DNA of 64,000 nucleotides from Kosakonia oryzae (GCF_001658025.2 NZ_CP014007.2:3286001-3350000); one strand, 5' to 3'; shown: positions 22,165-32,019, counted from the stretch's first letter. The notes: a model not told the origin generated them from the sequence alone. A program made the numbers and translations.

Positions 22165-22812
22165 GTGAAACTCTACATTTACGACCACTGCCCTTTCTGC
22201 GTTAAAGCCCGCATGATTTTCGGCCTTAAAAATCTTCCCGTAGAACTCAATATCCTGCTCAGTGACGACGAGGCCACGCCAACCAAAATGATTGGTCAGA
22301 AAATGGCGCCAATCCTGCAAAAAGACGACAGCCGTTATCTGCCGGAGAGTATGGATATTGTGCACTATGTCGATAAACTTGACGGCAAACCGCTGCTCAC
22401 CGGTAAACGGAACCCGAAACTGGAAGAGTGGCTGCGCAAGGTTAATGGCTATGTGAACAAATTGCTGATACCCCGCTTTGCGAAATCCGCCTTCGACGAG
22501 TTTTCCACACCGCAGGCGCGCGCCTGGTTTATCGCGAAGAAAGAGGCGGCGATCGGCAATTTCGACGAACATCTCGCCCACTCTGCCGGGCTGGTGAAAA
22601 ATATCAGCGACGACCTGCGGACGCTGGACAAGCTCATTGTCAAACCGAATGCGGTCAACGGCGAGCTCTCAGAGGACGATATTCATCTTTTCCCGCTGCT
22701 GCGTAACCTGACTCTTGTTGCCGGAATTAACTGGCCGAGCCGGGTAGCGGATTACCGCGATAATATGGCCAAGCAGACCCAGGTTAACCTGCTTTCATCG
22801 ATGGCTATTTAG
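22165..22812 (+). CDS. grxB: Glutaredoxin 2 (GTG start)
   Basis: Glutathione-dependent thiol-disulfide reductase with a GST-like fold. The family N-terminus (M/V)KLYIYDHCPFC begins at a GTG at 22165 with GGAGGAG just upstream; this gives 215 residues, exactly the E. coli length. An in-frame ATG at 22108 would add 19 unconserved residues. The active-site motif is CPFC at residues 9-12, where E. coli has CPYC. The thioredoxin-like domain covers residues 1-75 and an all-helical domain about 85-215. Confidence 0.94.
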   Translation: MKLYIYDHCPFCVKARMIFGLKNLPVELNILLSDDEATPTKMIGQKMAPILQKDDSRYLPESMDIVHYVDKLDGKPLLTGKRNPKLEEWLRKVNGYVNKLLIPRFAKSAFDEFSTPQARAWFIAKKEAAIGNFDEHLAHSAGLVKNISDDLRTLDKLIVKPNAVNGELSEDDIHLFPLLRNLTLVAGINWPSRVADYRDNMAKQTQVNLLSSMAI

Positions 22813-22821
22813 TGGACTCAC

Positions 22822-22844
22822 GGCGGAAGCGTATGTTTCCGCCA
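22822..22844 (+). terminator. Possible grxB terminator
   Basis: GGCGGAA and TTCCGCC form a 7-bp stem 10 bp after the grxB stop. The T-rich stretch that follows is interrupted, so termination is only plausible. Confidence 0.4.
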
Positions 22845-22933
22845 GCCTTTCAGCTTTTTCCGCTAGCCTTTGTACCTCGTCTGACGCATCCTACGCACCG
22901 GCTTTGACGCCTTCGGAATCACGTTGAGGAATT

Positions 22934-23494
22934 ATGAAGAAGATCTTTTTTGCCGCTGCCTTACTGCTGAGCGGCGTGCTGGTGGGCTGTAACCAACTGA
23001 CCCAATATTCCATCAGCGAACAGGAAATTAACCAGGCGCTGCAAAAACGCAATGATTTTGCGAAAGACATTGGCCTGCCAGGCGTGGCCGACGCGCACAT
23101 TGTGCTGAACAACCTGGCGTCGGAAATTGGTCGCGAAGAGCCGAACAAAGTCACGCTGACCGGTGATGCCAACCTGGATATGACCTCCCTTTTCGGTAAC
23201 CAGAAAGCGGTCATCAAGCTGAAACTGAAGGCGCTACCAGTCTTCGATAAAGAGAAAGGCGCCATTTATTTGCAAGAAATGGAAGTAGTGAAAGCCGACG
23301 TGCAGCCAGAAAAAATGCAGACAGTGCTGCAAACGTTGATGCCCTACCTGAACCAGTCGCTGCGCAACTACTTTAATCAGCGTCCGGCTTATGTGCTAAA
23401 AGAGGACAGCAGCAAAGGCGAAGCGCTGGCGAAGAAATACGCCAAAGGCATTGAGGTGAAACCAGGCGAAATTATTATCCCCCTCACCGACTGA
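22934..23494 (+). CDS. yceB: Lipoprotein YceB (DUF1439)
   Basis: Predicted lipoprotein of unknown function, 186 residues as in E. coli. Signal peptide [19 protein letters not shown] with a clear lipobox LVGC. The mature part begins [20 protein letters not shown], and the DUF1439 fold is an amphipathic beta/alpha domain related to lipid-binding tubular folds. It lies between grxB and pyrC and has its own strong terminator downstream. Confidence 0.93.
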   Translation: MKKIFFAAALLLSGVLVGCNQLTQYSISEQEINQALQKRNDFAKDIGLPGVADAHIVLNNLASEIGREEPNKVTLTGDANLDMTSLFGNQKAVIKLKLKALPVFDKEKGAIYLQEMEVVKADVQPEKMQTVLQTLMPYLNQSLRNYFNQRPAYVLKEDSSKGEALAKKYAKGIEVKPGEIIIPLTD

Positions 23495-23500
23495 GCCACA

Positions 23501-23525
23501 GGGCGCCGCGAGCGCCCTTTTTTTC
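23501..23525 (+). terminator. yceB terminator
   Basis: GGGCGC-CGCGA-GCGCCC followed by a run of seven T, directly after the yceB stop. Confidence 0.9.
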
Positions 23526-23540
23526 AGGAAAAAGATGCAA

Positions 23541-23610
23541 ACGAAAACGTTTCCGCTTATCCTTAGTGCCCGGCAAAAAACACCTGATTCTCACCAGCCG
23601 GAGCACTCCA
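23541..23610 (+). promoter_or_regulatory. pyrC control region: PurR-like operator, -10 and leader hairpin
   Basis: ACGAAAACGTTTCCGC at 23541-23556 matches the PurR operator at 12-13 informative positions. TATCCT at 23558-23563 is a -10 candidate overlapping its edge. The leader has CCGGC at 23570-23574 able to pair with GCCGG at 23597-23601, which overlaps the ribosome site CGGAG. This is the arrangement known from E. coli pyrC, where the choice of start nucleotide under pyrimidine control decides whether the hairpin can form. Confidence 0.72.
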
Positions 23611-24654
23611 ATGACACAATCCCAGGTTTTGAAAATCCGCCGTCCTGACGACTGGCACGTCCACCTGCGTGATGGCGATATGTTAAAAACCGTGGTGCCG
23701 TGGACCAGTGAAACCTACGCCCGCGCCATTGTCATGCCTAATCTCGCTCCCCCTGTGACAACCGTTGATGCTGCGCGCGCGTACCGCCAGCGCATTCTTG
23801 ATGCTGTGCCTGCCGGACATGATTTCACCCCGCTAATGACCTGCTATCTGACCGACAGTCTGAGTGCGGATGAAGTGGAACGTGGGTTTAACGAAAACGT
23901 CTTTACGGCGGCAAAACTTTATCCCGCGAATGCCACCACCAACTCCAGCCACGGCGTCACCAGCATTGATGCCATTATGCCGGTGCTGGAGCGCATGGAG
24001 AAACTGGGCATGCCGCTGCTGGTGCATGGCGAAGTGACCCACGCGGAGATCGATATCTTCGATCGCGAAGCGCGTTTTATTGAAACGGTGATGGAGCCGC
24101 TGCGCCAGCGCCTGCCGGGTTTGAAAGTCGTGTTTGAGCATATCACCACCAAAGACGCGGCTGATTATGTGCGCGAGGGCAATGAGCGCCTGGCAGCGAC
24201 CATTACGCCACAGCATTTGATGTTTAACCGTAACCATATGCTGGTTGGCGGTGTGCGTCCGCATCTCTACTGTTTGCCTATCCTTAAGCGCAATATCCAC
24301 CAGCAGGCGCTGCGAGAGTTGGTCGCCAGTGGATTTGAACGCGCTTTTCTCGGTACCGATTCCGCACCGCACGCGCGGCACCGGAAAGAGGCAAGCTGTG
24401 GTTGCGCCGGTTGCTTCAACGCGCCGACTGCGCTCGGCAGCTACGCTACCGTGTTTGAAGAGATGAACGCCTTGCAGCATTTTGAAGCGTTCTGCTCGCT
24501 GAATGGACCGCGTTTTTACGGGCTGCCGTTCAATGAGAGCTTTATTGAGCTGGAACGTATCGAAAGCGTCGTGCCAGAGAGCATTGCCCTGACGGACGAT
24601 ACGCTGGTGCCGTTCCTCGCAGGAGAAACCGTTCGCTGGCGCGTTAAGCAGTAA
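23611..24654 (+). CDS. pyrC: Dihydroorotase
   Basis: Zinc metalloenzyme of pyrimidine synthesis that cyclises N-carbamoyl-aspartate to dihydroorotate. 347 residues from the ATG at 23611 (CGGAG at 7 bp); the longer frame from 23566 overlaps the promoter. Metal ligands are visible as [13 protein letters not shown] near residue 15, the lysine in [14 protein letters not shown] that is carboxylated, and the later histidines in PLLVHGEV and [24 protein letters not shown] carries the catalytic aspartate. Purine repressor and pyrimidine-dependent leader control are suggested by the upstream sequence. Confidence 0.97.
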   Translation: MTQSQVLKIRRPDDWHVHLRDGDMLKTVVPWTSETYARAIVMPNLAPPVTTVDAARAYRQRILDAVPAGHDFTPLMTCYLTDSLSADEVERGFNENVFTAAKLYPANATTNSSHGVTSIDAIMPVLERMEKLGMPLLVHGEVTHAEIDIFDREARFIETVMEPLRQRLPGLKVVFEHITTKDAADYVREGNERLAATITPQHLMFNRNHMLVGGVRPHLYCLPILKRNIHQQALRELVASGFERAFLGTDSAPHARHRKEASCGCAGCFNAPTALGSYATVFEEMNALQHFEAFCSLNGPRFYGLPFNESFIELERIESVVPESIALTDDTLVPFLAGETVRWRVKQ

Positions 24655-24692
24655 AATTTTTATTGCCCCCTGTTGTAAAGATACTTTATTAA

Positions 24693-24708
24693 CTGTATAT
24701 ATATACAG
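24693..24708 (+). promoter_or_regulatory. LexA (SOS) box of dinI
   Basis: CTGTATATATATACAG, a perfect match to the CTG-N10-CAG LexA consensus with alternating TA core, 20 bp before the dinI start. Confidence 0.95.
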
Positions 24709-24728
24709 TAAACACACAGGGGGCTATT

Positions 24729-24974
24729 ATGCGCATTGAAGTGACTATCGCCAAAACCACACCCTTACCGCCAGGTGCTATCGATGCGCTGGCGGGCGAA
24801 TTATCCCGTCGGCTCAATAATTACTATCCCGAACACGATAACAAAATCACCGTTCGCTACGCTGCGGCTAATAACCTGTCGGTGCTTGGTGGCGCAAAAG
24901 AAGATAAAGATCGCATAAGCGAAATTTTGCAGGAAACCTGGGAAAGCGCCGACGACTGGTTTATCAACGACTAA
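24729..24974 (+). CDS. dinI: DNA damage-inducible protein DinI
   Basis: Small acidic protein that binds RecA filaments and modulates the SOS response. 81 residues, the E. coli length. It starts MRIEVTIAKTTPLPPGAIDA, with the acidic C-terminal helix EILQETWESADDWFIND that mimics DNA towards RecA. A near-perfect LexA box lies upstream and a strong terminator follows, so it is a single-gene SOS unit. Confidence 0.97.
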   Translation: MRIEVTIAKTTPLPPGAIDALAGELSRRLNNYYPEHDNKITVRYAAANNLSVLGGAKEDKDRISEILQETWESADDWFIND

Positions 24975-24998
24975 TTTCTCTTTAAGTTTGTTCTTATT

Positions 24999-25022
24999 GC
25001 CGGGTCGCCCCGGCTTTTTTGT
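24999..25022 (+). terminator. dinI terminator
   Basis: GCCGGG-TCGC-CCCGGC followed by TTTTTT and a further T-run. Confidence 0.9.
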
Positions 25023-25249
25023 CTGTTTTTTACGCCATTCATTAATTCTGTAGTTCTTTAGTAAAAATATGTGCTTAAGGTTTCGTTTTCTTATTCAAAA
25101 AAATCAAACAGCCTAAAAAACATGTTGCAGAGTGTTTATTTATTCGATCATCACCCCCATCTGTTGATATACTAAAGAGGCTTCAAATAAAACACGCATT
25201 GAACCTCGAAAGTCGTTGTCTAAATAAACACGCTAATATGGGGGTTATG

Positions 25250-25504
25250 ATGGTAAAGAATAATGAAGTCATCCAGACCCATCCACTGGTCGGATGGGAC
25301 ATCAGTACCGTGGATAGTTACGATGCCCTGATGCTCCGGTTACACTACCAGACCCCAAACAGAGCCGCTCAGGAAGAGACTGAAGTCGGTCAGACGTTAT
25401 GGTTAACGACAGATGTCGCCCGCCAGTTTATATCGATTCTCGAGGCGGGTATTGCCAAGATTGAATCAGGCGATTACCAGGAAGATGAGTACCGCAGGCA
25501 TTAG
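25250..25504 (+). CDS. bssS: Biofilm formation regulator BssS
   Basis: Small protein that in E. coli affects biofilm formation and signalling. Starting at the ATG at 25250, preceded by GGGGGTT, it is 84 residues, the E. coli length, and reads (M)VKNNEVIQTHPLVGWDISTV. Several earlier in-frame ATGs would add an unconserved extension. The 275-bp region upstream is AT-rich and carries the dinI terminator and presumably the bssS promoter. Confidence 0.94.
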   Translation: MVKNNEVIQTHPLVGWDISTVDSYDALMLRLHYQTPNRAAQEETEVGQTLWLTTDVARQFISILEAGIAKIESGDYQEDEYRRH

Positions 25505-25528
25505 TCTTAATGCTGACCTTCATCCCAA

Positions 25529-25560
25529 CAGGCACCCTTCAGGGTGCCTTAATTATTTCT
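25529..25560 (+). terminator. bssS terminator
   Basis: GGCACCC-TTCA-GGGTGCC followed by TTAATTATTT, 25 bp after the bssS stop. Confidence 0.8.
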
Positions 25561-25622
25561 GCCCTTGTATAACGCCGCCAGGTTAATTACCCTCCTGAAC
25601 ACGCTTTTTCCTGGAGAACACC

Positions 25623-26741
25623 ATGAAATATGACCTGATTATTATCGGCAGCGGATCTGTCGGCGCAGCGGCCGGCTATTACGCTTCTCGCGCCGGGCTA
25701 AATGTCCTGATGACCGATGCTCATCTCCCGCCGCACCAGCAAGGCAGCCATCATGGCGATACGCGCCTGATTCGCCATGCGTATGGTGAAGGTGAAAAAT
25801 ATGTTCCGCTGGTGCTGCGCGCCCAACAGCTGTGGGATCAGTTAGCCAGCGAAAGCGGTGAGGCGGTGTTCGAACGGACCGGCGTGATCAACCTCGGCCC
25901 GGCTGATTCCGCATTTCTCGCCAATGTCGCCCACAGTGCTAAGCAGTGGGATCTGGCGGTAGAAAAACTGGATGCGCCTTCACTGATGGCCCGCTGGCCC
26001 GAAATCACCGTGCCGGAAGACTATATCGGCCTGTTCGAAGCCGATTCCGGCGTGCTGAAAAGCGAACTGGCGGTAAAAACCTGGATCCATCTCGCCCGGC
26101 AAGCCGGTTGCGCGCAACTGTTTAACTGCCCGGTTACCGCGCTGCGTCATGGCCCTGAAGGCGCTACCATCGAAACAGCGGAAGGCGAGTTCGTCGGCAA
26201 GAAAGTGTTGGTTAGCGCCGGCACCTGGGTACGTCAGTTAATTCCAACGCTTCCAGTACAACCCGTACGCAAGGTTTTCGCCTGGTTCCAGGCGGATGGT
26301 CGCTACAGCAGCAAAAATCACTTTCCCGCCTTCACCGGTGAAATGCCGAATGGCGATCAGTATTACGGTTTCCCTGCCGAAGACAACGCACTGAAGATCG
26401 GTCGTCATAACGGCGGTCAGCTCATCGACGAGGCACAACAGCGTACACCTTTTGGCCATGAAGCAGGAGACGGTTCGGAGTGCTTCGGTTTTCTGCGCCA
26501 GTTCCTGCCGGGCATTGGCGGTTGTCTTTACGGCGCTTCATGTACCTACGATAACTCGCCGGACGAAGATTTTATTATTGATACTTTACCGGAACATCCG
26601 GACACGCTGATTATCACTGGACTGAGCGGCCATGGATTTAAATTCGCGCCGGTGCTCGGCGAAATCGCCTGTGAATTTGCGCAGGGTAAATGCAGTGATT
26701 TTGATTTAACGCCTTTTTCCCTGTCACGCTTTACCCGATAA
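25623..26741 (+). CDS. solA: N-methyl-L-tryptophan oxidase
   Basis: Monomeric sarcosine-oxidase-family flavoenzyme that demethylates N-methyl-L-tryptophan. 372 residues as in E. coli. The N-terminal FAD-binding fold reads [19 protein letters not shown]. Near residue 308, [20 protein letters not shown] contains the cysteine expected to carry the covalently bound flavin, and [20 protein letters not shown] closes the FAD site. It has its own terminator. Confidence 0.96.
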   Translation: MKYDLIIIGSGSVGAAAGYYASRAGLNVLMTDAHLPPHQQGSHHGDTRLIRHAYGEGEKYVPLVLRAQQLWDQLASESGEAVFERTGVINLGPADSAFLANVAHSAKQWDLAVEKLDAPSLMARWPEITVPEDYIGLFEADSGVLKSELAVKTWIHLARQAGCAQLFNCPVTALRHGPEGATIETAEGEFVGKKVLVSAGTWVRQLIPTLPVQPVRKVFAWFQADGRYSSKNHFPAFTGEMPNGDQYYGFPAEDNALKIGRHNGGQLIDEAQQRTPFGHEAGDGSECFGFLRQFLPGIGGCLYGASCTYDNSPDEDFIIDTLPEHPDTLIITGLSGHGFKFAPVLGEIACEFAQGKCSDFDLTPFSLSRFTR

Positions 26742-26747
26742 TCCGTC

Positions 26748-26778
26748 GGCGGCCTTATTTGTGGCCGCCTTTATTTTT
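26748..26778 (+). terminator. solA terminator
   Basis: GGCGGCC-N8-GGCCGCC followed by TTTATTTTTT, between solA and the small gene yceO. Confidence 0.9.
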
Positions 26779-26790
26779 TGCGGAGAGATC

Positions 26791-26904
26791 ATGCGTCGTT
26801 TATTCGACTTCCTTATTAATAACGTGCGTGAGCATTTGATGTTATATATTGCGCTGTGGCTACTCGTTGCGCTAATCGACCTTATTTATATTGTATGGCC
26901 TTGA
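26791..26904 (+). CDS. yceO: Small membrane protein YceO
   Basis: A 37-residue open frame with GGAGAG six bases before its ATG. It begins [20 protein letters not shown] and ends in one hydrophobic helix (about residues 17-36), so a single-pass membrane protein is expected. I recognise it as the counterpart of E. coli YceO, which lies at the same place between solA and yceJ and contains the similar NNIREHLMLY core; function is unknown. The E. coli form is annotated a few residues longer at the N-terminus. Confidence 0.82.
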   Translation: MRRLFDFLINNVREHLMLYIALWLLVALIDLIYIVWP

Positions 26905-27164
26905 CCATAAATATTGACAAAAGCTGACATTTATTTAAAAAAACAATTATTAAAACAATTTTCCTGAACAACAAAAACCTTTCACATCCTGCTATTAACA
27001 GCCAACGTTACCTGTCACCCTCTAATCATCTGAACATCACAAGCAATAATCATTCAAAAAATGTGATATAGGAAAATTAATTATTTAATTGATTAATTTT
27101 CAGTTGCATTATGTATCCGCTCCCGCCATTTTAAATTAACCGTTCGTTAACCAAATTCACAATT
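26905..27164. other. AT-rich intergenic region upstream of yceJI
   Basis: About 260 bp, much richer in A+T than its neighbours (runs such as TTAATTATTTAATTGATTAA). No gene or clear operator is seen; it probably holds the yceJI promoter. Confidence 0.6.
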
Positions 27165-27731
27165 ATGCAATTTCGCAACTCACCCACCCGCTACGGCGCT
27201 ATTTCCGTTGCTCTTCACTGGCTGATGGCAATAGCCGTTTATGGCATGTTTGCGCTGGGATTATGGATGGTCACGCTCAGTTATTATGATGGCTGGTACC
27301 ATCAGGCACCGGAACTGCATAAAAGCATCGGCATTCTGTTGATGTTAGGGCTGGTGGTGCGCATTGTCTGGCGGCATATTTCACCGCCCCCTTCCTCGCT
27401 TTCCAGTTATTCACGCCTGACGCGAGCAAGTGCCGTACTGGCGCATATTGCACTCTATGTGTTGCTGTCTGGCATTCTCATCAGCGGCTATTTAATCTCC
27501 ACCGCGGATGGCAAACCGATCAACGTATTTGGCCTGTTTAACGTGCCTGCGACGCTTACCGACGCCGGTTCGCAGGCGGATCTCGCAGGTACTGTTCACT
27601 TATGGCTGGCATGGAGCGTGGTCGTGCTCTCGGTAGTGCACGGTCTGGCCGCCTTAAAGCACCATTTCATCGATAAAGACGTCACTCTCAAGCGCATGCT
27701 GGGAAAATCGTCGCCTGACTCTGGAGCATAA
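27165..27731 (+). CDS. yceJ: Cytochrome b561 family protein YceJ
   Basis: Predicted inner-membrane di-heme cytochrome b, 188 residues as in E. coli. Four hydrophobic segments are visible. Candidate heme histidines are in [10 protein letters not shown] (residue about 18), [10 protein letters not shown] (about 50), the IALYVLLSG helix region and [20 protein letters not shown]. It ends 1 bp before yceI, so the two form an operon; a redox partner role for the periplasmic isoprenoid-binding YceI is inferred from this pairing. Confidence 0.92.
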   Translation: MQFRNSPTRYGAISVALHWLMAIAVYGMFALGLWMVTLSYYDGWYHQAPELHKSIGILLMLGLVVRIVWRHISPPPSSLSSYSRLTRASAVLAHIALYVLLSGILISGYLISTADGKPINVFGLFNVPATLTDAGSQADLAGTVHLWLAWSVVVLSVVHGLAALKHHFIDKDVTLKRMLGKSSPDSGA

Positions 27732-27732
27732 T

Positions 27733-28308
27733 ATGAAGAAAATCCTGCCGGGACTCGCTCTCGCCTCGCTACTCTTTGCTACCGGCACTGCCGTAGCCGC
27801 AGATTATAAAATCGATAAAGAGGGGCAACACGCTTTCGTCAACTTCCGTATCCAGCACCTTGGATACAGTTGGTTATACGGCACGTTTAAAGATTTCGAC
27901 GGTACATTTACCTTCGACGAAGCCAACCCGGCCGCCGATAAAGTGAATGTGACGATCAACACTAACAGCCTGGACACCAATCATGCTGAGCGTGATAAGC
28001 ATCTGCGCAGTGCGGAATTTCTGAATGTGGCGAAATTCCCGCAGGCAACGTTCAGCTCTACCGAAGTGAAGAAAACGGCTGATGGACTGAATATCACCGG
28101 TAATCTGACGCTGAATGGCGTGACGAAGCCGGTGGTGCTGGCGGCAAAACTCATCGGTGAGGGTAAAGATCCGTGGGGCGGCGTGCGCGCAGGGTTTGAA
28201 GCTTCTGGCAAAATTGCGCTGAAAGATTTCAATATTACGACCGATCTTGGGCCAGCATCGCAGGATGTGGAGCTGATTATTTCCGTCGAAGGCGTACAGC
28301 AGAAGTAA
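27733..28308 (+). CDS. yceI: Periplasmic YceI-family protein
   Basis: Lipocalin-like periplasmic protein that binds isoprenoid quinone-like molecules in homologues. 191 residues with a signal peptide cleaved near GTAVAA before DYKID. The YceI-fold motifs [20 protein letters not shown] and the run [20 protein letters not shown] are present. In E. coli it is reported to be induced by high pH or osmotic stress; I see no specific operator. Confidence 0.95.
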   Translation: MKKILPGLALASLLFATGTAVAADYKIDKEGQHAFVNFRIQHLGYSWLYGTFKDFDGTFTFDEANPAADKVNVTINTNSLDTNHAERDKHLRSAEFLNVAKFPQATFSSTEVKKTADGLNITGNLTLNGVTKPVVLAAKLIGEGKDPWGGVRAGFEASGKIALKDFNITTDLGPASQDVELIISVEGVQQK

Positions 28309-28313
28309 ATGAG

Positions 28314-28345
28314 CAGGAGAGGGCTTGCCCTCTCCTGTTTGCGTT
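28314..28345. terminator. Shared yceI / trhO terminator
   Basis: CAGGAGAGGG-CTTG-CCCTCTCCTG, a 10-bp perfect stem between the convergent genes yceI and trhO. The T-rich tail (TTTGCGTTATT) is weak. Confidence 0.55.
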
Positions 28346-29393
28346 ATTCCGGATCCGGAATTCCCAGTTTCGTGTTCAGACGTCCGCGCGATTTGTTGAA
28401 GATTTTATTGCCGTTCTCGCGTCCGGCGCGGCGTTTACGCTGCTCCTCTTCCGGCAACTTGCTCTCTTCCTGACACAATTCACTGCAACAGCCTTCATAT
28501 TTCTCCGCACAAGTCGGGCATTGAATAAACAGCAAATGACAACCATCGTTGCGGCAGTTGGTATGTGAGTCGCACGGCGCACCGCACTGGTGGCAATGGG
28601 CAATCACGTCGTCGGAAATGCGTTCCCCCATTCGCTCATCGAAAACGAAATTCTTTCCGACAAAGCGAACAGGCAGACCCTGTTCACGGGCGCGACGCGC
28701 ATACTCAATGATGCCGCCTTCGATATGCCACACTTTCTTAAAACCGTTGTGCTTCATCCAGGCACTCGCCTTTTCACAGCGAATACCGCCAGTGCAGTAC
28801 ATGACAATTTTCTTGTCTTTATGCGCCTGCATCATCTCAACGGCTTTAGGTAACTGCTCGCGGAAAGTATCAGCGGGGATCTCCAGCGCGCCGTCAAAAT
28901 GCCCCACTTCATATTCATAGTGGTTGCGCATATCGATAAAAATCGCTTCCGGATCGTCGAGCATAGCGTTCACTTCCGCCGCTTTCAGATAATCGCCGAC
29001 ATCGCTGGCGTTAAAACTCTCATCTTCAATGCCGTCCGCAACAATGCGATCGCGCACTTTCATGCGTAGCACCCAGAAGGATTTGCCGTCATCGTCAATG
29101 GCGATGTTCAGACGCAGACCATCCAGTGCCGGATCGAAGGCATAAAGCGTCTCGCGAAAAGCCGGGAACAGGCTTTGCGGTACGCTGATCTGCGCATTAA
29201 TCCCTTCATGAGCAAGATAAATGCGACCAAATACCTTCAGCGCGGTAAACGCCTGGTAAAGGGCATCGCGCGTTGCCTGCGGGTCTATAATAGAAAAATA
29301 TTTATAAAACGAGACCGTTATACGCGGCTCGGTTTCAGCAAGCATGCGCGCTTTTAATTCATCGTTGGCGATGCGGTTGTGTAACACTGGCAT
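28344..29393 (-). CDS. trhO: tRNA uridine(34) hydroxylase (rhodanese-type)
   Basis: Oxygen-dependent enzyme that makes 5-hydroxyuridine at the tRNA wobble position (formerly yceA). 349 residues from the ATG at 29393, about the E. coli length; the 41 residues upstream in frame are unconserved and lie in the divergent promoter region. The rhodanese domain spans about residues 125-225 with the active-site loop [14 protein letters not shown] cysteine-rich tail ([15 protein letters not shown] and following) probably binds metal. Divergent from lpxL. Confidence 0.94.
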   Translation of the reverse strand: MPVLHNRIANDELKARMLAETEPRITVSFYKYFSIIDPQATRDALYQAFTALKVFGRIYLAHEGINAQISVPQSLFPAFRETLYAFDPALDGLRLNIAIDDDGKSFWVLRMKVRDRIVADGIEDESFNASDVGDYLKAAEVNAMLDDPEAIFIDMRNHYEYEVGHFDGALEIPADTFREQLPKAVEMMQAHKDKKIVMYCTGGIRCEKASAWMKHNGFKKVWHIEGGIIEYARRAREQGLPVRFVGKNFVFDERMGERISDDVIAHCHQCGAPCDSHTNCRNDGCHLLFIQCPTCAEKYEGCCSELCQEESKLPEEEQRKRRAGRENGNKIFNKSRGRLNTKLGIPDPE

Positions 29394-29610
29394 GGTGTAC
29401 GTTTCCTGCAAAGTAGAGAGTGAAAAAACGGCGGCATCATAAAGCAAATACTGATAATTTACATCCACACATTTTACGCTACATTTCTTCTCAATCTGCT
29501 CATTGCGGTATAACAATCACCGGAAAAACCGCCATTCCGTGCGCCCGGATTTTGGCAAATTCCGAAAAAGTGCGAGAATACAGGGAATTGTTGCTTAACA
29601 CAGGACAGTC

Positions 29611-30609
29611 ATGACGCTTTTACCTAAGTTTTCAGCCTCACTTTTACATCCTCGTTTTTGGCCCACCTGGTTTGGAATTGGTGTGCTGTGGCTGGTCGTT
29701 CAACTCCCCTATCCGGTCATTTATCGTCTGGGGTATGGCATTGGCCATCTGGCTAAACGGGTGATGAAACGGCGCGTAAAAATCGCCGAGCGCAATCTTG
29801 AACTCTGTTTCCCGCAGATGGGTGCGGAAGAACGTCAGCGCATGGTTAGCCAAAATTTTGCGTCTGTCGGTATGGGCCTGCTGGAGACCGGCATGGCCTG
29901 GTTCTGGTCCGATCGCCGAATAGCGCGCTGGATGGATGTCTCCGGTTTTGAATATGTTCGCGATGTGCAGGCGCAAGGGCGCGGTATTTTGCTGATTGGC
30001 GTGCATTTTCTCACCCTGGAAATGGGCGCCCGTATGTTCGGTATGAATGAGCCGGGAATTGGTGTCTACAGACCGAACGACAATCCGGTTATCGATCTGG
30101 TGCAGACCTGGGGACGCATGCGTTCCAACAAAAGTATGATCGACCGAAAAGATCTTAAAGGAATGATCCGCGCGCTGAAAGCCGGCGAGGTTGTCTGGTA
30201 CGCGCCGGACCACGATTACGGCCCGCGGGCCAGCGTTTTCGCCCCTTTCTTTGCCGTTGAGCAGGCGGCGTCCACTTCCGGCACCTGGATGCTGGCGCGG
30301 ATGTCTCAGGCCGCTATCGTACCGTTTGTTCCGCGCCGTAAGCCGGATGCTAAAGGCTATGAGCTGATCATGCTGGAGCCGGAGTACTCTCCGCCACTTG
30401 ACGATGCAGAAACAACAGCCGCCTGGATGAACAAAGTCGTGGAACGTTGCATCATGATGGCTCCCGAGCAGTATATGTGGCTACATCGCCGCTTTAAAAC
30501 ACGCCGGAAGGCGTCCCTTCTCGCTACTGAACATCTGAATAGCCCGCATTTGCGGGCTTTTTTTCATCATACAAAAATCGCCCTGCGCATTGCAGCGACC
30601 ATCACCTGA
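29611..30609 (+). CDS. lpxL: Lipid A lauroyl acyltransferase, C-terminus altered by apparent frameshift
   Basis: Inner-membrane enzyme that adds laurate to Kdo2-lipid IVA (formerly htrB). Residues 1-298 match LpxL throughout, with an N-terminal membrane anchor, the acyltransferase HX4E motif in [12 protein letters not shown] and the later [12 protein letters not shown]. After [10 protein letters not shown] the known ending is PEGVPSRY and stop (306 residues). Here the bases read CGC CGG AAG, and adding one C at about 30504-30505 restores exactly that ending with TGA at 30528-30530. As written, the frame runs on for 34 unconserved residues, through the gene's own terminator, to 332 residues. 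The deletion may be real or an assembly error. Confidence 0.9.
   Translation: MTLLPKFSASLLHPRFWPTWFGIGVLWLVVQLPYPVIYRLGYGIGHLAKRVMKRRVKIAERNLELCFPQMGAEERQRMVSQNFASVGMGLLETGMAWFWSDRRIARWMDVSGFEYVRDVQAQGRGILLIGVHFLTLEMGARMFGMNEPGIGVYRPNDNPVIDLVQTWGRMRSNKSMIDRKDLKGMIRALKAGEVVWYAPDHDYGPRASVFAPFFAVEQAASTSGTWMLARMSQAAIVPFVPRRKPDAKGYELIMLEPEYSPPLDDAETTAAWMNKVVERCIMMAPEQYMWLHRRFKTRRKASLLATEHLNSPHLRAFFHHTKIALRIAATIT
30541..30564 (+). terminator. lpxL terminator
   Basis: AGCCCGCA-TT-TGCGGGCT followed by a run of T, 10 bp after the expected (frame-restored) lpxL stop at 30530. In the sequence as given it lies inside the extended open frame. Confidence 0.88.
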
Positions 30610-30675
30610 GCGCATAATTAGCATGCTTATCAATTTCCCTTATGCGCGCGTTGCAACAACGCTGTACGGATGGTT

Positions 30676-31932
30676 ATGTCATCTTCTGATGCCCCAATAA
30701 ACTGGCAACGTAATCTTACCGTTGCCTGGTTTGGTTGTTTTCTTACTGGCGCAGCCTTCAGCCTGGTCATGCCCTTTCTGCCGCTGTATGTTGAGCAACT
30801 CGGCGTGACCGATCCGGGTGCGCTGAATATGTGGTCCGGGCTGGTGTTCAGTATTACCTTCCTTTTTTCTGCTATCGCTTCGCCATTCTGGGGCGGGCTT
30901 GCCGACCGTAAAGGCCGCAAAATTATGTTGCTGCGTTCGGCGCTGGGCATGGCGATTGTTATGGCGCTGATGGGCATGGCGCAAAATGTCTGGCAGTTTT
31001 TAATCTTGCGCGCACTTTTGGGCTTATTGGGTGGATTTATCCCGAACGCGAATGCTTTGATTGCGACACAAATACCGCGAAATAAAAGCGGCTGGGCGCT
31101 CGGCACCCTTTCCACTGGCGGCGTCGGCGGCGCGCTGCTTGGGCCGCTGGCAGGCGGTCTGCTCGCCGATAACTGGGGCTTGAGGATGGTCTTCTTTATC
31201 ACCGCGTCAGTACTGTTCCTCTGCTTCCTGCTGACACTGTTCTGCATTCGGGAGAATTTTGTTCCGGTGGCAAAACGCGAAATGCTGCACTTTAAAGAGG
31301 TTTTTGCCTCGCTGAAAAATCCAAAACTGGTGCTGAGCCTGTTTATCACCACCATGATTATTCAGGTGGCAACCGGCTCCATTGCGCCGATTCTGACGCT
31401 GTACGTGCGCGAACTGACGGGTAACGTCAGCAATATCGCGTTTATCAGCGGCATGATTGCCTCGGTGCCTGGCGTCGCGGCGCTGTTGAGCGCTCCTCGC
31501 CTGGGGAAACTGGGCGATCGCATCGGCCCGGAGAAGATCCTGGTGGCCGCGCTGGTGATATCCGTGCTGCTGCTGGTGCCCATGTCGTTTGTACAAACTC
31601 CCTGGCAACTGGCGATCCTGCGTTTCCTGCTTGGCGCCGCCGATGGCGCGTTACTCCCGGCAGTGCAGACGCTGTTGGTGTATAACTCGACCAACCAAAT
31701 TGCCGGGCGTATTTTCAGTTATAACCAGTCATTCCGTGATATCGGCAACGTGACCGGACCGCTTATCGGTGCCGCGGTCTCCGCAAGCTACGGGTTCCGC
31801 GCGGTCTTTTGTGTAACCGCAGGCGTGGTGCTTTTTAATGCCATCTATTCCTGGTTCAGCTTACAGCGCCCTGCACGTTCTCACTCTGAAACACCTACTC
31901 CCACCGCATCCGTAGTCAGCGGTAAAGAGTGA
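30676..31932 (+). CDS. mdtG: MFS multidrug transporter MdtG
   Basis: Major facilitator that in E. coli confers some resistance to fosfomycin and deoxycholate. 418 residues from the ATG at 30676, which has GGATGG upstream; a second in-frame ATG at 30670 has no ribosome site before it. [20 protein letters not shown] is the loop 2-3 motif, and about 12 membrane segments are visible. The C-terminal Ser/Thr-rich tail (after SLQRPARS) differs from the E. coli ending and is slightly longer. The E. coli gene is a mar/sox/rob target; I could not fix such a box here. Confidence 0.94.
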   Translation: MSSSDAPINWQRNLTVAWFGCFLTGAAFSLVMPFLPLYVEQLGVTDPGALNMWSGLVFSITFLFSAIASPFWGGLADRKGRKIMLLRSALGMAIVMALMGMAQNVWQFLILRALLGLLGGFIPNANALIATQIPRNKSGWALGTLSTGGVGGALLGPLAGGLLADNWGLRMVFFITASVLFLCFLLTLFCIRENFVPVAKREMLHFKEVFASLKNPKLVLSLFITTMIIQVATGSIAPILTLYVRELTGNVSNIAFISGMIASVPGVAALLSAPRLGKLGDRIGPEKILVAALVISVLLLVPMSFVQTPWQLAILRFLLGAADGALLPAVQTLLVYNSTNQIAGRIFSYNQSFRDIGNVTGPLIGAAVSASYGFRAVFCVTAGVVLFNAIYSWFSLQRPARSHSETPTPTASVVSGKE

Positions 31933-32019
31933 GCGGTTACAGAGTGGGTTCCTCCTGCTCTGTCGCTTTTTCATAATGATCAATTTCTGTTAAATATCTG
32001 ATTACCTCAGCTATCATTT

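Noticed and set aside
29394-29516. Extended N-terminus of TrhO to 29516
   Set aside because: The 41 extra residues are unconserved and lie in the divergent trhO/lpxL promoter region; the family N-terminus begins at 29393.
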